Shown piece after piece: positions 1-11,037 of a stretch of DNA of 64,000 nt (positions are counted from its first letter, which is position 1; each line of letters opens with the position of its first letter). The position numbers were made by a program, and so were the translations under genes. The notes below the pieces were generated by a model, which saw only the letters and a list, made by a program, of their open reading frames with translations, was not told where the DNA came from and searched no databases. This DNA comes from Gymnothorax reevesii (Eukaryota > Chordata > Actinopteri > Anguilliformes > Muraenidae): assembly GCA_029721435.1 (NCBI GenBank), contig CM056576.1:68775876-68839875 (forward strand), written 5' to 3'.

Positions 1-279
1 ATGCAGTAAAAGAGTGACTGACATAAAAATGATGTAATGATGTACCTGATTTATTACAACATTTGCAAACCTAAAAATCAATTTTTCTTTGCACATACAC
101 CTTCACCTGGGAAGGATCTGGACCGTCTTCTACACCCCAGCGTGTCTATTGTTAGGCTTGGTGATTACATCCTCTGCTTCTTGTTGGATAAAGAACAAGG
201 GCATCCTAAAGTTTAAAAATGTATTTACACCCTCCCCCTTAATGAGGTAGCGAGGGGGACTTTACACAGAGTCACACTC
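1..279. other. intronic sequence, nothing recognised
   Basis: AT-rich sequence without a long reading frame, tRNA-like fold or repeat I can name. It lies in the intron upstream of the first visible phospholipase C exon. Confidence 0.4.
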
Positions 280-284
280 GATTG

Positions 285-1392
285 TGTTGGGATTCTGTCA
301 TCCGTCTCTCATGTTTAAGTTTTGTGCCTGGCCATGCCATGTTTATTGATTCTTGTGTTTAGTGACCACTGCTCTGTTTTCTGACCATTCTTTAGATCAT
401 GTATTGTGTTTCGGTAATTTTAGATTTCTGTTTTATGATTTTTCATGTCTTGTATATTCATAGTCTTTGCCTTGTTTACTTTTGCCATGCCTTGCTTTGC
501 ACTACGTCTACCCTGTCTTGTCTTGTGTAGGTCTTTGCTCACGGTCCCTAGTCTTGCGTGCCACTCATTCGGGTGATTTATTGGTTTCTGGGTTTTCAAT
601 CTTCCTTCATTATCTTGTTTGCTTCCTTCCCCTCTCTTTTACTATCTACTAATCCATACTAACAGTTTGTTGTTTTCGATAATTACTAACCAATATTAAC
701 ATTGTATATTTTTCTACCTTACTAACGTGGACTCGGGATTGTATAGCTGCACATACTAATTGAGATACTAACGATCTCTCAGCAATCGCCCAATTCTAAT
801 CTCCGCCCTCTTGCCTATCTCTGTTGCAGCTTCTGTGAATTTCCACTTATATCTCATGCTTTACTTTTCTTTAGACTCTGCACTTTTAGTACTCCTTAAC
901 CGAAGCTGTTTGTTCATAGGACCGTCTTGTGGTCCCTGTCATGTAATTAGATTATTCCTCATGTTTCAATCCTGTTTATTGTATCATTGATTGCACCTGT
1001 TCGCCCTTGTCGTGTGTTCACCCTGGATGTGTATATAAGATTTAATTTCAAGCACTTCCATGTCAGATCGTTCTTCCTAGCTTCCTGTGCCACGTTTGTT
1101 TATGCCTTGATTCTTAGTGATTTAACTTTCTGACTGGACCGCCTGACTACCGAGCTTTGCCTATTCCCTGTATTGTACCGCATTCTTGTGTATCGACCTA
1201 TTTTTGCTTGACTACGGATTTTGTTTTTGGTGCCCTGGTTACGATTCTGGATTTCGCCCTTTGGATACTGATTTTGGATTGCGGACTTTGTACTGTTGCC
1301 AGCTCTGTTGGGGGGTTACCCCCTTCAGAAATAAAGCCTCCTTTTTGCATTCATCTGGTTTTCGCTATTGGTTCATTTCGTAAATCACAACA
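285..1392 (+). mobile_element. solo LTR of an LTR retrotransposon with target duplication
   Basis: The segment begins TGTTGG and ends CACAACA, so the ends are TGTTG and CAACA. It is flanked on both sides by GATTG (280-284 and 1393-1397), the 5-bp target duplication expected of retroviral-type integration. Inside there is a TATA-like box (TATATAAG, 1032-1038) and, about 300 bp later, a polyadenylation signal AATAAA (1330-1335), in the U3-R-U5 order for the + strand. No gag or pol sequence follows, so this is a solo LTR left by recombination between two LTRs. Diverged relatives lie at 20640-21592 (minus) and 22897-23600 (plus). The retroelement class (ERV, BEL or Gypsy) cannot be told from the LTR alone. 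Confidence 0.85.
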
Positions 1393-1666
1393 GATTGTGA
1401 AGTGCTAGCTGAGAGGGAGCAGTTTGGGACAATTATGACCAGCTTATGTCTGACGATACCTTGCTGGCAAATATGTTGTTATTGAGTTCATTAGGAGAGC
1501 AAGGGGAGTGAGCACATTTTGTTCAGGATCCCTGATATTAGGGCAGGCTAACGTATTAAAGGAAATGGTATTTCTCAAATTATTGATCACCTGGCAGGGT
1601 TATGATGCGTGATGACTGGACTTGTTTAACAGACCTGAGACATGATGTTACTTTTACTTATGACAG

Positions 1667-1734
1667 ATTTGGAGGTAGAGAGTGAGGATGATGAAGATGA
1701 AGATGATGACTCTAAAAAGTCCTCCATGGATGAG
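1667..1734 (+). CDS. plcb1: phospholipase C beta exon, acidic X-Y linker
   Basis: A 68-bp exon bounded by an AG acceptor (tatgacag) and a GT donor (gag|gtatgg). It enters in phase 1 (two bases complete the first codon) and leaves in phase 0. It encodes a run of Asp and Glu (EDDEDEDDDSKK) ending in SSMDE. In PLCB1 the disordered acidic X-Y linker ends with a similar KKSMDE followed by GTAG, and the next exon here (7052) starts exactly with GTAG. The linker lies over the active site and is autoinhibitory in PLC-beta enzymes. The exon is short and low in complexity, so its identity rests on position, phase and the SMDE/GTAG junction. Confidence 0.8.
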
Positions 1735-2530
1735 GTATGGACCTTCTCTCCCTTTTCCCCCGTAAGTGTTGTTGCATTACATCTACCCCTTAGTGACAGG
1801 GAGCTTTACACCTGCGAGAGCAGTGGAGTAACCAAAACTGAAAATTGGTAGGGCCCAGAACATTCCAGTACAAGAATTAATAGTCTTTGATTGTTCTCAA
1901 TCATTTTGCTTTGTGAACACGTTTTTCAAGTATAATAATAACTCATTGGCAATCATTGTCACGGCGTTTCTCTCCATGCAATCGATCAGCAACTTAAAAA
2001 AACTGGCAAAATTCAGTACAGAAAAATAATTTTCTCCATAATAGGACTACGCTTTATGAAGGACAAACTGCTCTAAAACGTCCGCGTACCTTTTCCACAC
2101 ATCAGGCGATTTAACTTGCACTTCTTTTTGTTTTAATCTTTCTTAATAAATTGATAAAAAATACTAATCTATTATTACATTCCACTATAACAAGACATGA
2201 AGTAATAAAGTCTAAAAATGTATTGCTAAATTATATTTAAAAATGAATCTATTTACAAACGATTTCTTGAAACGCTCATTATTAATTCTGGGATATTAAC
2301 TTTTCTAAATTTTCGAGATGATTCCTTGACTGTAGGCATATATGTGACCCGCCGTGGGAAAAAGTACCTCCGAGCGGCGATCATGCTATTGAGAAAAACT
2401 CAATTTAAATGTCCCGCTCACCATGTGGACTGTGACTTCCATATTTGGAAAACTGCTTCTGATCCAAGGGATTTAGCTCCATATAATTCACTCGTAATCC
2501 CCTCAGCGTCTCGATAAATTATCATTTCAA
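1735..2530. other. intron 1, unassigned stretch
   Basis: AT-rich intronic DNA. A 63-codon frame at 2326-2517 has no family I recognise and no splice or promoter context. I see no repeat with clear ends here. Confidence 0.4.
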
Positions 2531-2720
2531 TGAGCTGCCGGACAGCTCACTCGGTTAAGGCTAAAGTCACTATCACGTTGCGTGTTCGAGCTCCGGTCGT
2601 ACCAACCGGCAGTGGTTGGCAGCTTTTTCAGAGTAGCGCACAATTGGCCATCGCTCTACTGGGTTTCAAATTGTGAAGGGACTGCCAGGAAAGGGAAATA
2701 AATAAATAGCTTTGTTCGTT
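2531..2720 (+). mobile_element. tRNA-derived SINE, copy 1
   Basis: The segment has a tRNA-like head with a degenerate A box (ctcactcggttaaggc) and B box (gttcgagctcc), the internal RNA polymerase III promoter. A family-specific body follows (ggcagctttttcagagtag, then cgcacaattggcc). A better preserved copy lies at 52978-53150 with the same body, which shows this is a dispersed family. The 3' limit is approximate. Confidence 0.75.
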
Positions 2721-3042
2721 GTTCACGCGCCTCCTGTTGGCCAGATGGGCACTTGTCAGGAAGATTCTAAGTCTGTTCATGTCTTGGTATCCTCCGCCCT
2801 CATTCAGAATTTGCAAAGCTTCAACCAATGAGTGTATTAGAGGCAGTGGCTGACAGGCACGTGCTTCGAAGGAGAGCCGTGAACTGTCTTCGCTCTCCTG
2901 AGTTGGCAGCAAGGGGTTGCATACGAGCAAGCTTTGTACATAGTTCATCAACTGGGCATTCCAGATTCGGGTGGGTTTGGAGATTCCAAATTAAAAAAAA
3001 AAAAAAATTCCGTTTCAAATATGGCTGAAAATTGGGAATAAG

Positions 3043-4470
3043 TACACTCAACAAAAATATAAACGCAACACTTTTGTTTTTGCTCCCATTTGTCATGAGA
3101 TGGACTCAAAGATCTAAAATTCATTCCAGATACACAATATTACCATTTCTCTCAAACATTGTTCACAAATCTGTCTAAATGTGTGATAGTGAGCACTTTT
3201 GCTTTGCTGAGACAATCCATCCCACCTCACAGGTGTGCCACATCAAGATGCTCATCAGATACCATGATTAGTGCACAGGTGTACCTTATACTGCCCACAA
3301 TAAAAGGCCACTCTGAAATGTGCAGTTTTGTCTCACAGCAAAATGCCACAGATGGCGCAAGCATTGAGGGAGCGTGCAATTGGCATGCTGACAGCAGGAA
3401 TGTCAACCAGATCTGTTGCATTGAATGTTCATTTCTCCATCATAAACCGTCTCCAAAGGTGTTTCAGAGAATATGGCAGTACATCCAACTGGCCTCACAA
3501 CCGCAGACCACGTGTAACCACACCAGCCCAGGACCTCCACATCCAGCAGGTTCACCTCCAAGATCGTCTGAGACCAGCTACTCAGACAGCTGCTGAAACA
3601 ATTGGTTTGCATAACCAAAAAATTTCTACATAAACTGTCAGAAACCGTCTCAGGGAAGCTCAACTGCATGCTCGTCGTCCTCATGGGGGTCTTAACCTGA
3701 CTCCAGATTGTTGCCGTAACAGACTTAAGTGGGCAAATGCTCACATTCGATGGCGTCTGGCACGTTGGAGAGGTGTTTTCTTCACGGATGAATCTCGGTT
3801 TACATTGTTCAGGGCAGATGGCAGACAGCGTGTGTGGCGTCGTGTGGGTGAGCGCTTTGCTGATGTCAATGTTGTGGATCGAGTGGCCCATGGTGGTGGT
3901 GGGGTTATGGTATCGGCAAGCATCTGTTATGGACGAAGAACACAGGTGCATTTTATTGATGGCATTTTGAATGCACAGAGATACCGTGATGAGATCCTGA
4001 GGCCCATTGTTGTGCCATACATCCATGAACATCACCTCATGTTTCAGCAAGATAATGCACGGCCCCATGTTGCAAGGATCTGTACACAATTCTTGGAAGC
4101 TGAAAATGTCCCAGTTCTTGCATGGCCAGCATACTCACCGGACATGTCACCCATTGAGCATGTTTGGGATGTGCTTGACTGGCGTATACGACAGCGCGTA
4201 CCAGTTCCCACTAATATCCAGCAACTTCGCACAGCCATTGAAGAGGAGTGGACCAACATTCCACAGGCTACAATTGACAATCTGATAAACTCTATGTGAA
4301 GAAGATGTGTTGCACTGCATGAGGCAAATGGTGGTCACACCAGATACTGACTGGTTCTGAGTCCCCAGACCCCCAATAAAGCAAAAACTGTACATTTCAG
4401 GGTGGCCTTTTATTGTGGACAGTCTAAGGTACACCTGTGCACTAATCATGGTGTCTGATGAGCATTGCTT
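3043..4470 (+). mobile_element. Tc1-like DNA transposon, 3' end truncated
   Basis: The left end starts tacactcaacaaaaatataa, the terminal sequence of a common fish Tc1-like family. A transposase frame follows at 3343-4299. Subterminal repeats near the left (tcagataccatgattagtgcacaggtgtacctta, 3255-3290) recur inverted at 4425-4465. The inverted copy of the outermost 200 bp is missing on the right, where the element stops near 4470. The element therefore cannot be mobilised as it stands. Confidence 0.85.
3343..4299 (+). pseudogene. Tc1-like transposase with one in-frame stop
   Basis: A frame of about 318 codons, close to the usual 340 for Tc1 transposases, broken only by a TAA at 3631-3633. 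The first 95 codons form the paired-like helix-turn-helix DNA-binding part (ERAIGMLTAGMS and similar). The catalytic DDE triad of the DD34E type is visible: FTDESRF, then FQQDNARPH, then SPIEHVWD. The protein would cut and rejoin DNA at TA dinucleotides. Both reading blocks are in the same frame, so a single nonsense mutation separates this copy from an open frame. This points to fairly recent activity of the family. Confidence 0.9.
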
Positions 4471-4639
4471 CCAGCTCATGCTATACGATCATTCACGGTT
4501 TGATGGATCAGTGCTGCACAGTGAAGAGTGTAAGTCTATCCTCCAGAGCTCCTCTTTGGATGATGCCTCTGCATGATTTCTGCATTGATCTCTGACAGTC
4601 GTAGGAGCTGGGGAATTTCAGCGTCTATTGGATCTTGAC

Positions 4640-4950
4640 AGTGATGGAGAGAAACAGATGACCTCTTGCAAAGGAGGTCAAAACCACACTTAGCTTTAAA
4701 TAGGAAATTCCTCATTAAACTTAATTCCTATTTTGGAGAATTATGTTATGATTATGATTATGTCGAAACCCCACCCATCAGTATTGACAAGAGTACTACC
4801 CCTTCACCCAAAGTCAGTTACATGGACACCCTGACAGCTTTGTCCAAGATCAAGAGAACAGCGGCTGGCCCAGATGGTATTCCCCGCTGGTTCTGGAGTG
4901 ACCACTTGTTGAGCCTAGCACCTGTCATTACCTCTCTCTGGAACTGAACA
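4640..4950 (+). pseudogene. non-LTR retrotransposon reverse transcriptase fragment
   Basis: The frame at 4666-4947 contains ALSKIKRTAAGPDGIP and a following WFW, which matches the fingers region of LINE reverse transcriptases (A.GPDGIP). The remainder of the polymerase and both element ends are absent, so this is an internal scrap. The clade cannot be fixed from so little. Confidence 0.65.
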
Positions 4951-5821
4951 CTGGTCATGCATACTTAGCCTGTGATGTGGAAGGCGTCTTTATGCAATTT
5001 CATAGCTTCCAACCCCTGAGAAAAGAAAAGCTTGACAAGTGTGCGGGTCATAGTCAGTTTCCACATTACTAGTGGTGAAATCTACCGTAACGCACTTGAA
5101 ACTGAAAAACTTCCTTGCACAAGGAATTCAATTCCACGTGAGAATCTCTTAAATGCACGTGGAGTGAATAATGACTGATCTGGATTCCAATGAAACGTTG
5201 CCTTTCACTGTGGATACAGTTTAAAAACTGGGACTCAGCAATTGAATATAATTCCGTTTGCCGAATTAAAATTTTCAATCTTCACTTTCGTGATTAAGTA
5301 TTAGATTGCTGACAACGGCATGAGAACATGATTAGCCACCAAAAAGTGTGAGACTCATGCCATATGCATGAGAGTTGACAGGTATGCAATTTTGAGTAAC
5401 ACTATTTCAAGTGCACCAAATTACGAGTCCAAATAAGTGATTGTCATCTTACCTACACAGGGAGAACTACTGGCACCAGATAGTGTTCTCAGAATGAATA
5501 TATTGTTAATTTTAAAATCATTCAGAAAAAGTCAAGACTAATAATTGTTTGAAAGGGAGGTTCAGTGCCCCACCAAATTTTCAGTTCTTGCTACGCCAGT
5601 GTGTGAGTGCTAAGTATACTGCATACGTTCTATGGCACTAGCCCGACCGCTGGGAAACACGTATATGTGGGAAATTATACGAGTGCGGTTATCCTCTATA
5701 GCGCCAGTCAGTGCGAGCATAATTCTATCTGTTGCGCGTGCTGAGTGACCAGCTCCGCTGCTCACGTATATGCGGTTCCAGTCACTAAAGGGTTAATATC
5801 TCCCATTTTGGGTTATGTAAT
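4951..5821. other. intron 1, unassigned, with a dispersed repeat segment
   Basis: No gene seen. A portion around 5040-5100 (cacattactagtggtgaaat) and another around 5345-5385 (tgcatgagagttgacaggta) resemble segments at 18440-18530 and 14755-14780. This stretch probably holds a decayed member of a repeat family found several times in the window. Confidence 0.4.
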
Positions 5822-6055
5822 ACATCTCAAATAACAAAACATTCGGATACTGTGTAAAATGTAAATAAAAACAAAATTAAATGATTTGCAAATGTGACAT
5901 TTTATTCGCAATAGAAAAAACTGGTACTAATAAAAAACTGCTGAAAGCGCATGTTCTATTGTGAATAAAATGTGGTTTTATGAAATGTGCAAATCATTGC
6001 ATTCTGTTTTATTTACAGTTTAAACAGCATCCAAACATTTTTGGCATTGGGGTTG
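5822..6055. mobile_element. palindromic MITE related to Tc1-type elements
   Basis: The left arm (about 5836-5935) and right arm (about 5945-6045) are reverse complements at moderate identity. Both carry the motifs gtaaataaaa and atgatttgcaaat. The right end reads ggcattggggttg, like the caacccc ends of the Tc1-type elements at 7327, 13507 and 63441. There is almost no unpaired centre and no coding capacity. The whole unit can fold on itself, as expected of a miniature element mobilised by a Tc1-type transposase. Confidence 0.75.
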
Positions 6056-6279
6056 CAATTGGGTCTTGTATAGAGGAATTGAGAAGATTTTATATTTTTC
6101 AATCCTAGCCTGCAGAGAAATTCATGCAGAACACTTGTCAACCAGTGCTGTGAGCCGCCAACTCTTGCATAACTTAGCCCGAAAGCATACAACCAAAGCA
6201 GTGCCTCGTACTCCGGCCTCGGGAGAATTTTGCTGACCCCTGACACAGTAGCAGCCAATGGGCAGAAAGCAGGGAGGAC

Positions 6280-6540
6280 ATAAAACATGGCTTTATACTG
6301 ATAATTCATCTTGATCTGTTTTCATTCATTTTCCTTGATTAAAGATGCTTGAACTCACCTCTCTCATGTGTAGCCAGTTCTCTTCGGAAAGACAAGAAAT
6401 AAAAACACATCAGTTGCATGCAAAAACGTGCACATTTCGATCTTTTCTTCTTTGTTTTCATTTCAACAATCATAAGTCTAGGTGAGATGGCCTGCTTAGC
6501 AGGATTTGACAAAAGTAACAGTAGAAAATCCAGAGCAGAT
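6280..6540. repeat. dispersed repeat shared with 29455-29670
   Basis: The segment from ttttcattcattttccttga to gcctgcttagcaggat aligns in the same orientation with 29455-29670. Shared landmarks are ccttgattaaa, tctctca, ttcatttcaa, caatcat and gcctgctt.gcaggat. The element type is unknown. One copy lies 0.5 kb before the second plcb1 exon and the other 60 bp after the third, so both are intronic. Confidence 0.6.
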
Positions 6541-7051
6541 TTTTTTTTCTGCTAAGGGTAGCCAATTATGGCAAGTGAATGAAGCATTTTTATTACATTT
6601 ATTGTGTTTAACAATTGATTGATTACTCCTATTGTTGTACAACTTGTTAAACAAGAACAATGACTGAACACAGGTATTTCCAGGGATGTTTTCTGCCATC
6701 CCCACGCCCTCTTTTTGTGTTCAGCAGCCATTATTGACGTTCATTCGAGAATCTTGGGTGAAACTGCTGAAACCCACCTGGGTCTGTTTTGATATGCTAA
6801 GTCTGCCCTCTAGTGTGTTCTCTGAGAATGGAACCAACTCTCTTTTTATGGGGAAATCTCTGGCTACATCCTGTGGAGAGATGTTACTTCATTCTTCAAA
6901 ATCAGAAACCCATTCAGTGATGAATGAAAATTGGTTTACTTGAAATTGTAACTGTTGATGGTGCATTCTAAGTGCTCTACTCAGCTTATGTGGCCAGTTG
7001 CTCTGTGACAGGTTTCTCTTTCTCTCTCTCTCTCTGTCGGGACTTGCCCAG

Positions 7052-7148
7052 GGCACAGCAGGAGGTGAGGCTTTTGCAACTGAGGAAATGTCCACCCTCG
7101 TCAACTACGTTCAGCCTGTCAAATTTGAAAGCTTTGAGACATCCAAAA
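7052..7148 (+). CDS. plcb1: phospholipase C beta exon, start of Y box
   Basis: A 97-bp exon. The acceptor has a strong polypyrimidine tract (the TC repeat at about 7015-7036, then cttgcccag); the donor is gtgagt at 7149. It enters in phase 0 and leaves in phase 1. It encodes [14 protein letters not shown], then [17 protein letters not shown], the start of the Y half of the PLC-beta catalytic TIM barrel. The stretch [18 protein letters not shown] is characteristic of PLCB1. The enzyme cleaves phosphatidylinositol 4,5-bisphosphate to diacylglycerol and inositol trisphosphate at the plasma membrane, downstream of Gq-coupled receptors. Confidence 0.93.
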
Positions 7149-7326
7149 GTGAGTGTCCAGGCAACTGTATACTGACATGGTATAGAAACTTCCATTCTGG
7201 ACCATTGCTACTGTTTACCTACTCCTAATCAAAATATAACCTGAGAATTAACTTATAATTTGCATGCCAAAAGAACTGTGTGTTCTGTGTAATTTTGGTT
7301 TTACTAGGAAATCCCATAAAAATCTA

Positions 7327-7620
7327 CAACCCCATTTCCAGAAAAGTTAGGACGCAGAGTAAACATGTAAATGAAAACAGAATGCAATGATTTTCAAATC
7401 ATTCAAATTCTTTATTTGAAAATAGTATGATATTATAACATGTAACATTATAACATTAACATATAAACTGTTGAAACTGCGGAACTTTATTCTTTCAAAA
7501 TATGACTCATCATGCAAAAAACATGTCCTTTATTTAATGAAAGTGATCATGTGAAGTAATTTATCATGGCATAATCAATTGGCTCCTTTTTAAATCATAA
7601 TGACAACTAAAATCACCCAA
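7327..7620. mobile_element. Tc1-type element terminal region (left end)
   Basis: The region starts caaccccatttccagaaaag and continues with gtaaatgaaaacagaatgca, a family end seen again at 63441. The inverse end (ttttggaaacggggttg) stands at 13491-13507, next to a minus-strand transposase fragment. The two may be the ends of one element later split by nested insertions at 7630-12633. Confidence 0.65.
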
Positions 7621-7980
7621 GCGGCCCTGATCTAAAGTTTATGTACTGTTGAATGTTTGACCTTGTCATACAGACACAAGGTGACACACTCAGGTTGAAA
7701 TGGCTATTAAGGGTTAATCTTCCACAAATGTGGCTTTTTAAATCGTCACTAGTGTCTGTGTATAGTCACTGAGTTTGTTAGCTCCCAAATGGATGTAGTT
7801 GCTAGACACTATGCCAAACAGAGTGCAACTGTCTAAAGACCTTTGTAACGAGGTAGTTCAACTTCTTAAAGATGGGAAAGGATATAAAAACATATCTTAA
7901 GACTTGAAAATGCCAGTCAGCACTGCTCAGTCCATGATTAAGAGGTGGAAAATTAGGGGATATGTGGATACCAAGCCATG

Positions 7981-8334
7981 GTATTTATTTATTTAACTCA
8001 TATTTAACCAGGGAAGCCCATTGAGATTAAAATCTCTTTTTCAAGGGAGGGACAGAGGAATTGCACAGCCAATTAGATCAGGGGATGATTAGGCGGCAGA
8101 TTGAAAGAGCCAGGTTGGGACTTTAGCAATGACACCGGGGAACCCCCTACTCTTATCGAAGAGTGTCATAGGATCTTTAATGACCATTGTGAGTCAGGAC
8201 CTTGGTTTAACATCTCATCCGTCTCCTTCAGTACAATGTCCCCGTCACTGCACTGGGGCATTGGGGATTATCCCACCAGAGGGAAGATCACCAATTATTG
8301 GCCCACCAACACCTCTTCCAGGAGCAACCTGGTT

Positions 8335-8367
<33 letters not shown>

Positions 8368-8440
8368 AGCCCACACCTGCTTAGCTTCAGCCACACGGCT
8401 GAAGCAGATCGAATTGTGGTATGGGCTGAGGTAGTCTTTG
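7981..8440 (-). mobile_element. SINE3-like element, 5S rRNA-derived
   Basis: Read on the minus strand, the head resembles 5S rRNA: agctaagcaggtgtgggctt followed by cagtacttggatgggagacc, the region with the internal polymerase III control elements. The tail includes gatgttaaaccaaggtcctg and actcacaatggtcattaaag, as in the SINE3 tail known from zebrafish. The element lies inside the Tc1-like copy at 7630-9495, so it is younger. Similar 5S-headed SINEs use the machinery of a CR1-like LINE. Confidence 0.85.
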
Positions 8441-8581
8441 ACAGATTTTAGCCCAAACTGCCGGGAAAGTTGTTTGGGACACAGAAACATCCACAAGCTA
8501 CCTCAAGAGAAATACAGGATGCCCTAAAAAAAGATGGTGTGGTCATTTCAAGGAGCACCATAAGGAGGGACTAAAACAAAA

Positions 8582-9190
8582 ATGAGCTGCATGGTTGAGT
8601 TGCTTGAAGGAAGCTTTTATTGCGCCAATACCACAAAAAAGGCCCGCTTAAAATATGCCAGACAATATTTTGACGCACTCAACGACTTCTGGAATACTGT
8701 CATTTGTAGTGACGAGACCAAAATAGAACTTTATAGTCACAAACGCAAGTGCTATCTTTGGAGAGCAGTGAACAAGGCCCATGGTGAAAAATAAAATATA
8801 CCATTCCCACTGTAAAGCATGGTGGTGGCTTTCTGATGTTTTGGGGATGTGTGAGCTCTAATGGAACAGGGACTCTTGTGAAAATTGATGACAAGATTAA
8901 TGCAGCCTGCTATCAGAAAATACAAGCAGACATTTGCATTCTTCAGCGCAAAATCTGCACATGGGATGCACTTGGACTTTCCAGCATGACAATGATCCAA
9001 AGCACAACGCCAAGTTGACCCTACAGTGGTTACAGAAGAGAAAGATGAAGGTTCTGGAGTGGTCATCACAGTCTCCTGACAGCAATATCATCGAGCTGCT
9101 TTGGGGAGATCTCAATGGTGCAGATCATGTAAAATGACCAAAGAATTTGCAGGAGCTGGAGGTATTTTGCATGAAAGAATGAGCAGCTCT
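8582..9190 (+). pseudogene. Tc1-like transposase, multiply broken
   Basis: In successive frames the segment gives YARQYFDALNDFWNTV, ICSDETKIELYSHKRK with the first catalytic Asp, HGGGFLMFWGCVSSNGTGTL, a [12 protein letters not shown] box with the second Asp, and [12 protein letters not shown] leading to the IIELLWGDL region that holds the third acid. Stops and frame changes lie between the blocks. The N-terminal DNA-binding half is displaced by the SINE3 insertion. The protein is dead. Confidence 0.85.
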
Positions 9191-9526
9191 ACCATCTGAG
9201 AGCTATACCTTTACAACTATCACAGAAGACTGCACTATATTATTGATCTTAAAGGGGGCAATAAATAGTATTAAGAACTAAGGGTATGTGCACTTTTGAA
9301 CAAGGTTTATTTCATTTTATTTTGCCTTATTGTCATGTTATATTTGATGATTTTGCCAATCTACATGACCTATAGTTGGATATGATTCCAGTAAGAAATT
9401 AAGAAAAGTCTTTCCTGGCCATCCATGTTTTCTTAAAAAAAAAAAAGTTACCGATTTTAAAAATTCAACCAGGGTATGCAAACTTTTATGCAAACTATAT
9501 ATATATATATACATACATACATACAC

Positions 9527-9845
9527 AGTGGCATGAAAAAGTATTCCACCATCTTCATTTCTTATGTTTTTGCATATTTGTCACACTTAAATGTTGTAAA
9601 TGCCCACTCTTCCTTGCAGAATTGTTTTAATTCAGCCACTTTGGAGGGTTTTCGAGCATGAACGGCCTGCTTAAAGTCATGCCACAGCATTTCAATTGGA
9701 ATTTAGCCCGGTCTTTGTCTAAGCCACTCCAAAACCTTAATTTTGTTTTTGTTTGGTTTTTTTTTTTGCCATTCAGAGGTGGACCTGCTGGTGTGTTTCA
9801 GATCATTGTTCTGATGCATAACCCAAGTGCATTAGTAATAACCTG
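9527..9845. mobile_element. DNA transposon fragment, class uncertain
   Basis: The fragment starts cagtggcatgaaaaagtatt after a TA/CATA microsatellite (9497-9525) and contains ttggagggttttcgagcatg and cattcagaggtggacctgct. These are familiar segments of a repetitive fish DNA transposon whose ends read cagtggc.tgaaaaagta. It is cut off at about 9845, where the LINE begins. I cannot decide between a hAT-type and a Tc1-type origin. Confidence 0.5.
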
Positions 9846-9853
9846 AAATGTTT

Positions 9854-10568
9854 TTATTTAGATGCAAGAAGCATAAAAAATACATTTCCAGAGCTTGAGG
9901 CTGTTATGATTAGTGAGGGCTATGACACAGTTGGGATTACAGAGACATGGCTTAGTCAAGTGGATGGAGATGAATATAATGTAGAAGGTTATAAGCTCTT
10001 TACGAAGGATAGATGTAACTGGCGAGGAGGGGGCGCTGCAATCTATTTGAACAAAAACATAAATGTGTCCGAAATTAAACATTCCTTGCCCTGTGAAGAT
10101 ATCTGGGTCAGACTCATTGGCAAGCATGAGACAGGTTTAAACGTAGGAGTATGCTATCAACCACCAGCTTTGGACAGTACAGTCAATGAATTGCTTTTTA
10201 GGAGGATTACGCAAGCTTGTAGAGGTGGAGGGACTATTATTATGGGAGACTTAAATTATCCTGGTATCAATTGGGAAATGGTGAAAGGACAGGGTAGGGG
10301 GGAGGAAGAATTTCTAGATGTTATAAATGCTAATTTCTTGGTGCAGTATGTTAATAAACCTACAAGAGAGAAGGCAATTTTAGACTTAGTGTTCTGTAAT
10401 GACCCAGATAGGATTAGAAATGTTGAGGTACTGGAGCCACTTGGGACAAGTGATCGCTCTACTGTTAATTTTGATGTTTCGTGGGAAGTTAAAAAGGTGT
10501 ATTCAAATACAAAAATTTTCAATTTTAGGCAAGCAAACTTTGTCAGGATGCGCTCATATCTAAGTTAA
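9854..10568 (+). pseudogene. LINE AP-endonuclease domain
   Basis: A frame open over about 235 codons shows the exonuclease-endonuclease-phosphatase fold: the GITETWLS box (catalytic Glu), RGGGAAIYLN, VCYQPPA, the IIMGDLNYPGINW box (Asp and Asn) and LEPLGTSDRSTVNFD, where the usual SDH is changed to SDR. In this fold that His is catalytic, so this copy would be inactive even without the downstream breaks. The domain nicks target DNA for target-primed reverse transcription. Confidence 0.85.
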
Positions 10569-11037
10569 ATAAAATGGAAGACACTCCTGGACTGTGAGTC
10601 CGAAATGAGATACGGGAAAGATTTAAGGGAGTTTTACTTGAATCACAAAGCAGATTCATTTCAAAGGTGTCCAAAAGTAAGCTGAAAAAGCAGAATACTC
10701 GATGGATGACCAAAAGTATTTGTAGGATTTTGAGGGAAAAGAGGAATCTTTAAGATGTACATAAAGGATTAAAATGAGAACACTAAGGCTGAATACTGTA
10801 AAATGCGGGCTGTGGTCAAAAAGAGGTGAGGAAAGCTAGAAGACTGCATGAAAGACAAATTGCAGAGGTTGAAAAACTAACCCTAAGTGCTTCTTTCAGT
10901 ACTGTAGCAGAAAAAGGAAAGTTAAAGACCAGGTTAAGTGCATAAAGAATAAAAACAGATCGCTGCTATATGATAACAAGGATATTGCGGATGCCTTAAA
11001 TAGTTACTTTGTTGAGAATTTTCTTTGGCCAGATGGC

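Larger units (their letters stand above)
7630..9495 (+). mobile_element. Tc1-like transposon carrying a SINE insertion
   Basis: The 5' part (ggtgacacactcaggtt, ggctattaagggttaatctt) and the 3' part (ccagggtatgcaaactttt) match a widespread fish Tc1-like family. The transposase remnant at 8582-9190 is in several frames. The left and right limits are approximate because the inverted repeats are decayed. A SINE3-like insertion at 7981-8440 interrupts the 5' part of the transposase region. Confidence 0.75.

Noticed and set aside
2326..2517. 63-codon open frame
   Set aside because: No family, no splice or promoter context, and length expected by chance in AT-rich intron.
6686..6943. 85-codon plus-strand frame before the second plcb1 exon
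   Set aside because: No recognisable motif and no splice sites in phase with the gene; probably chance.
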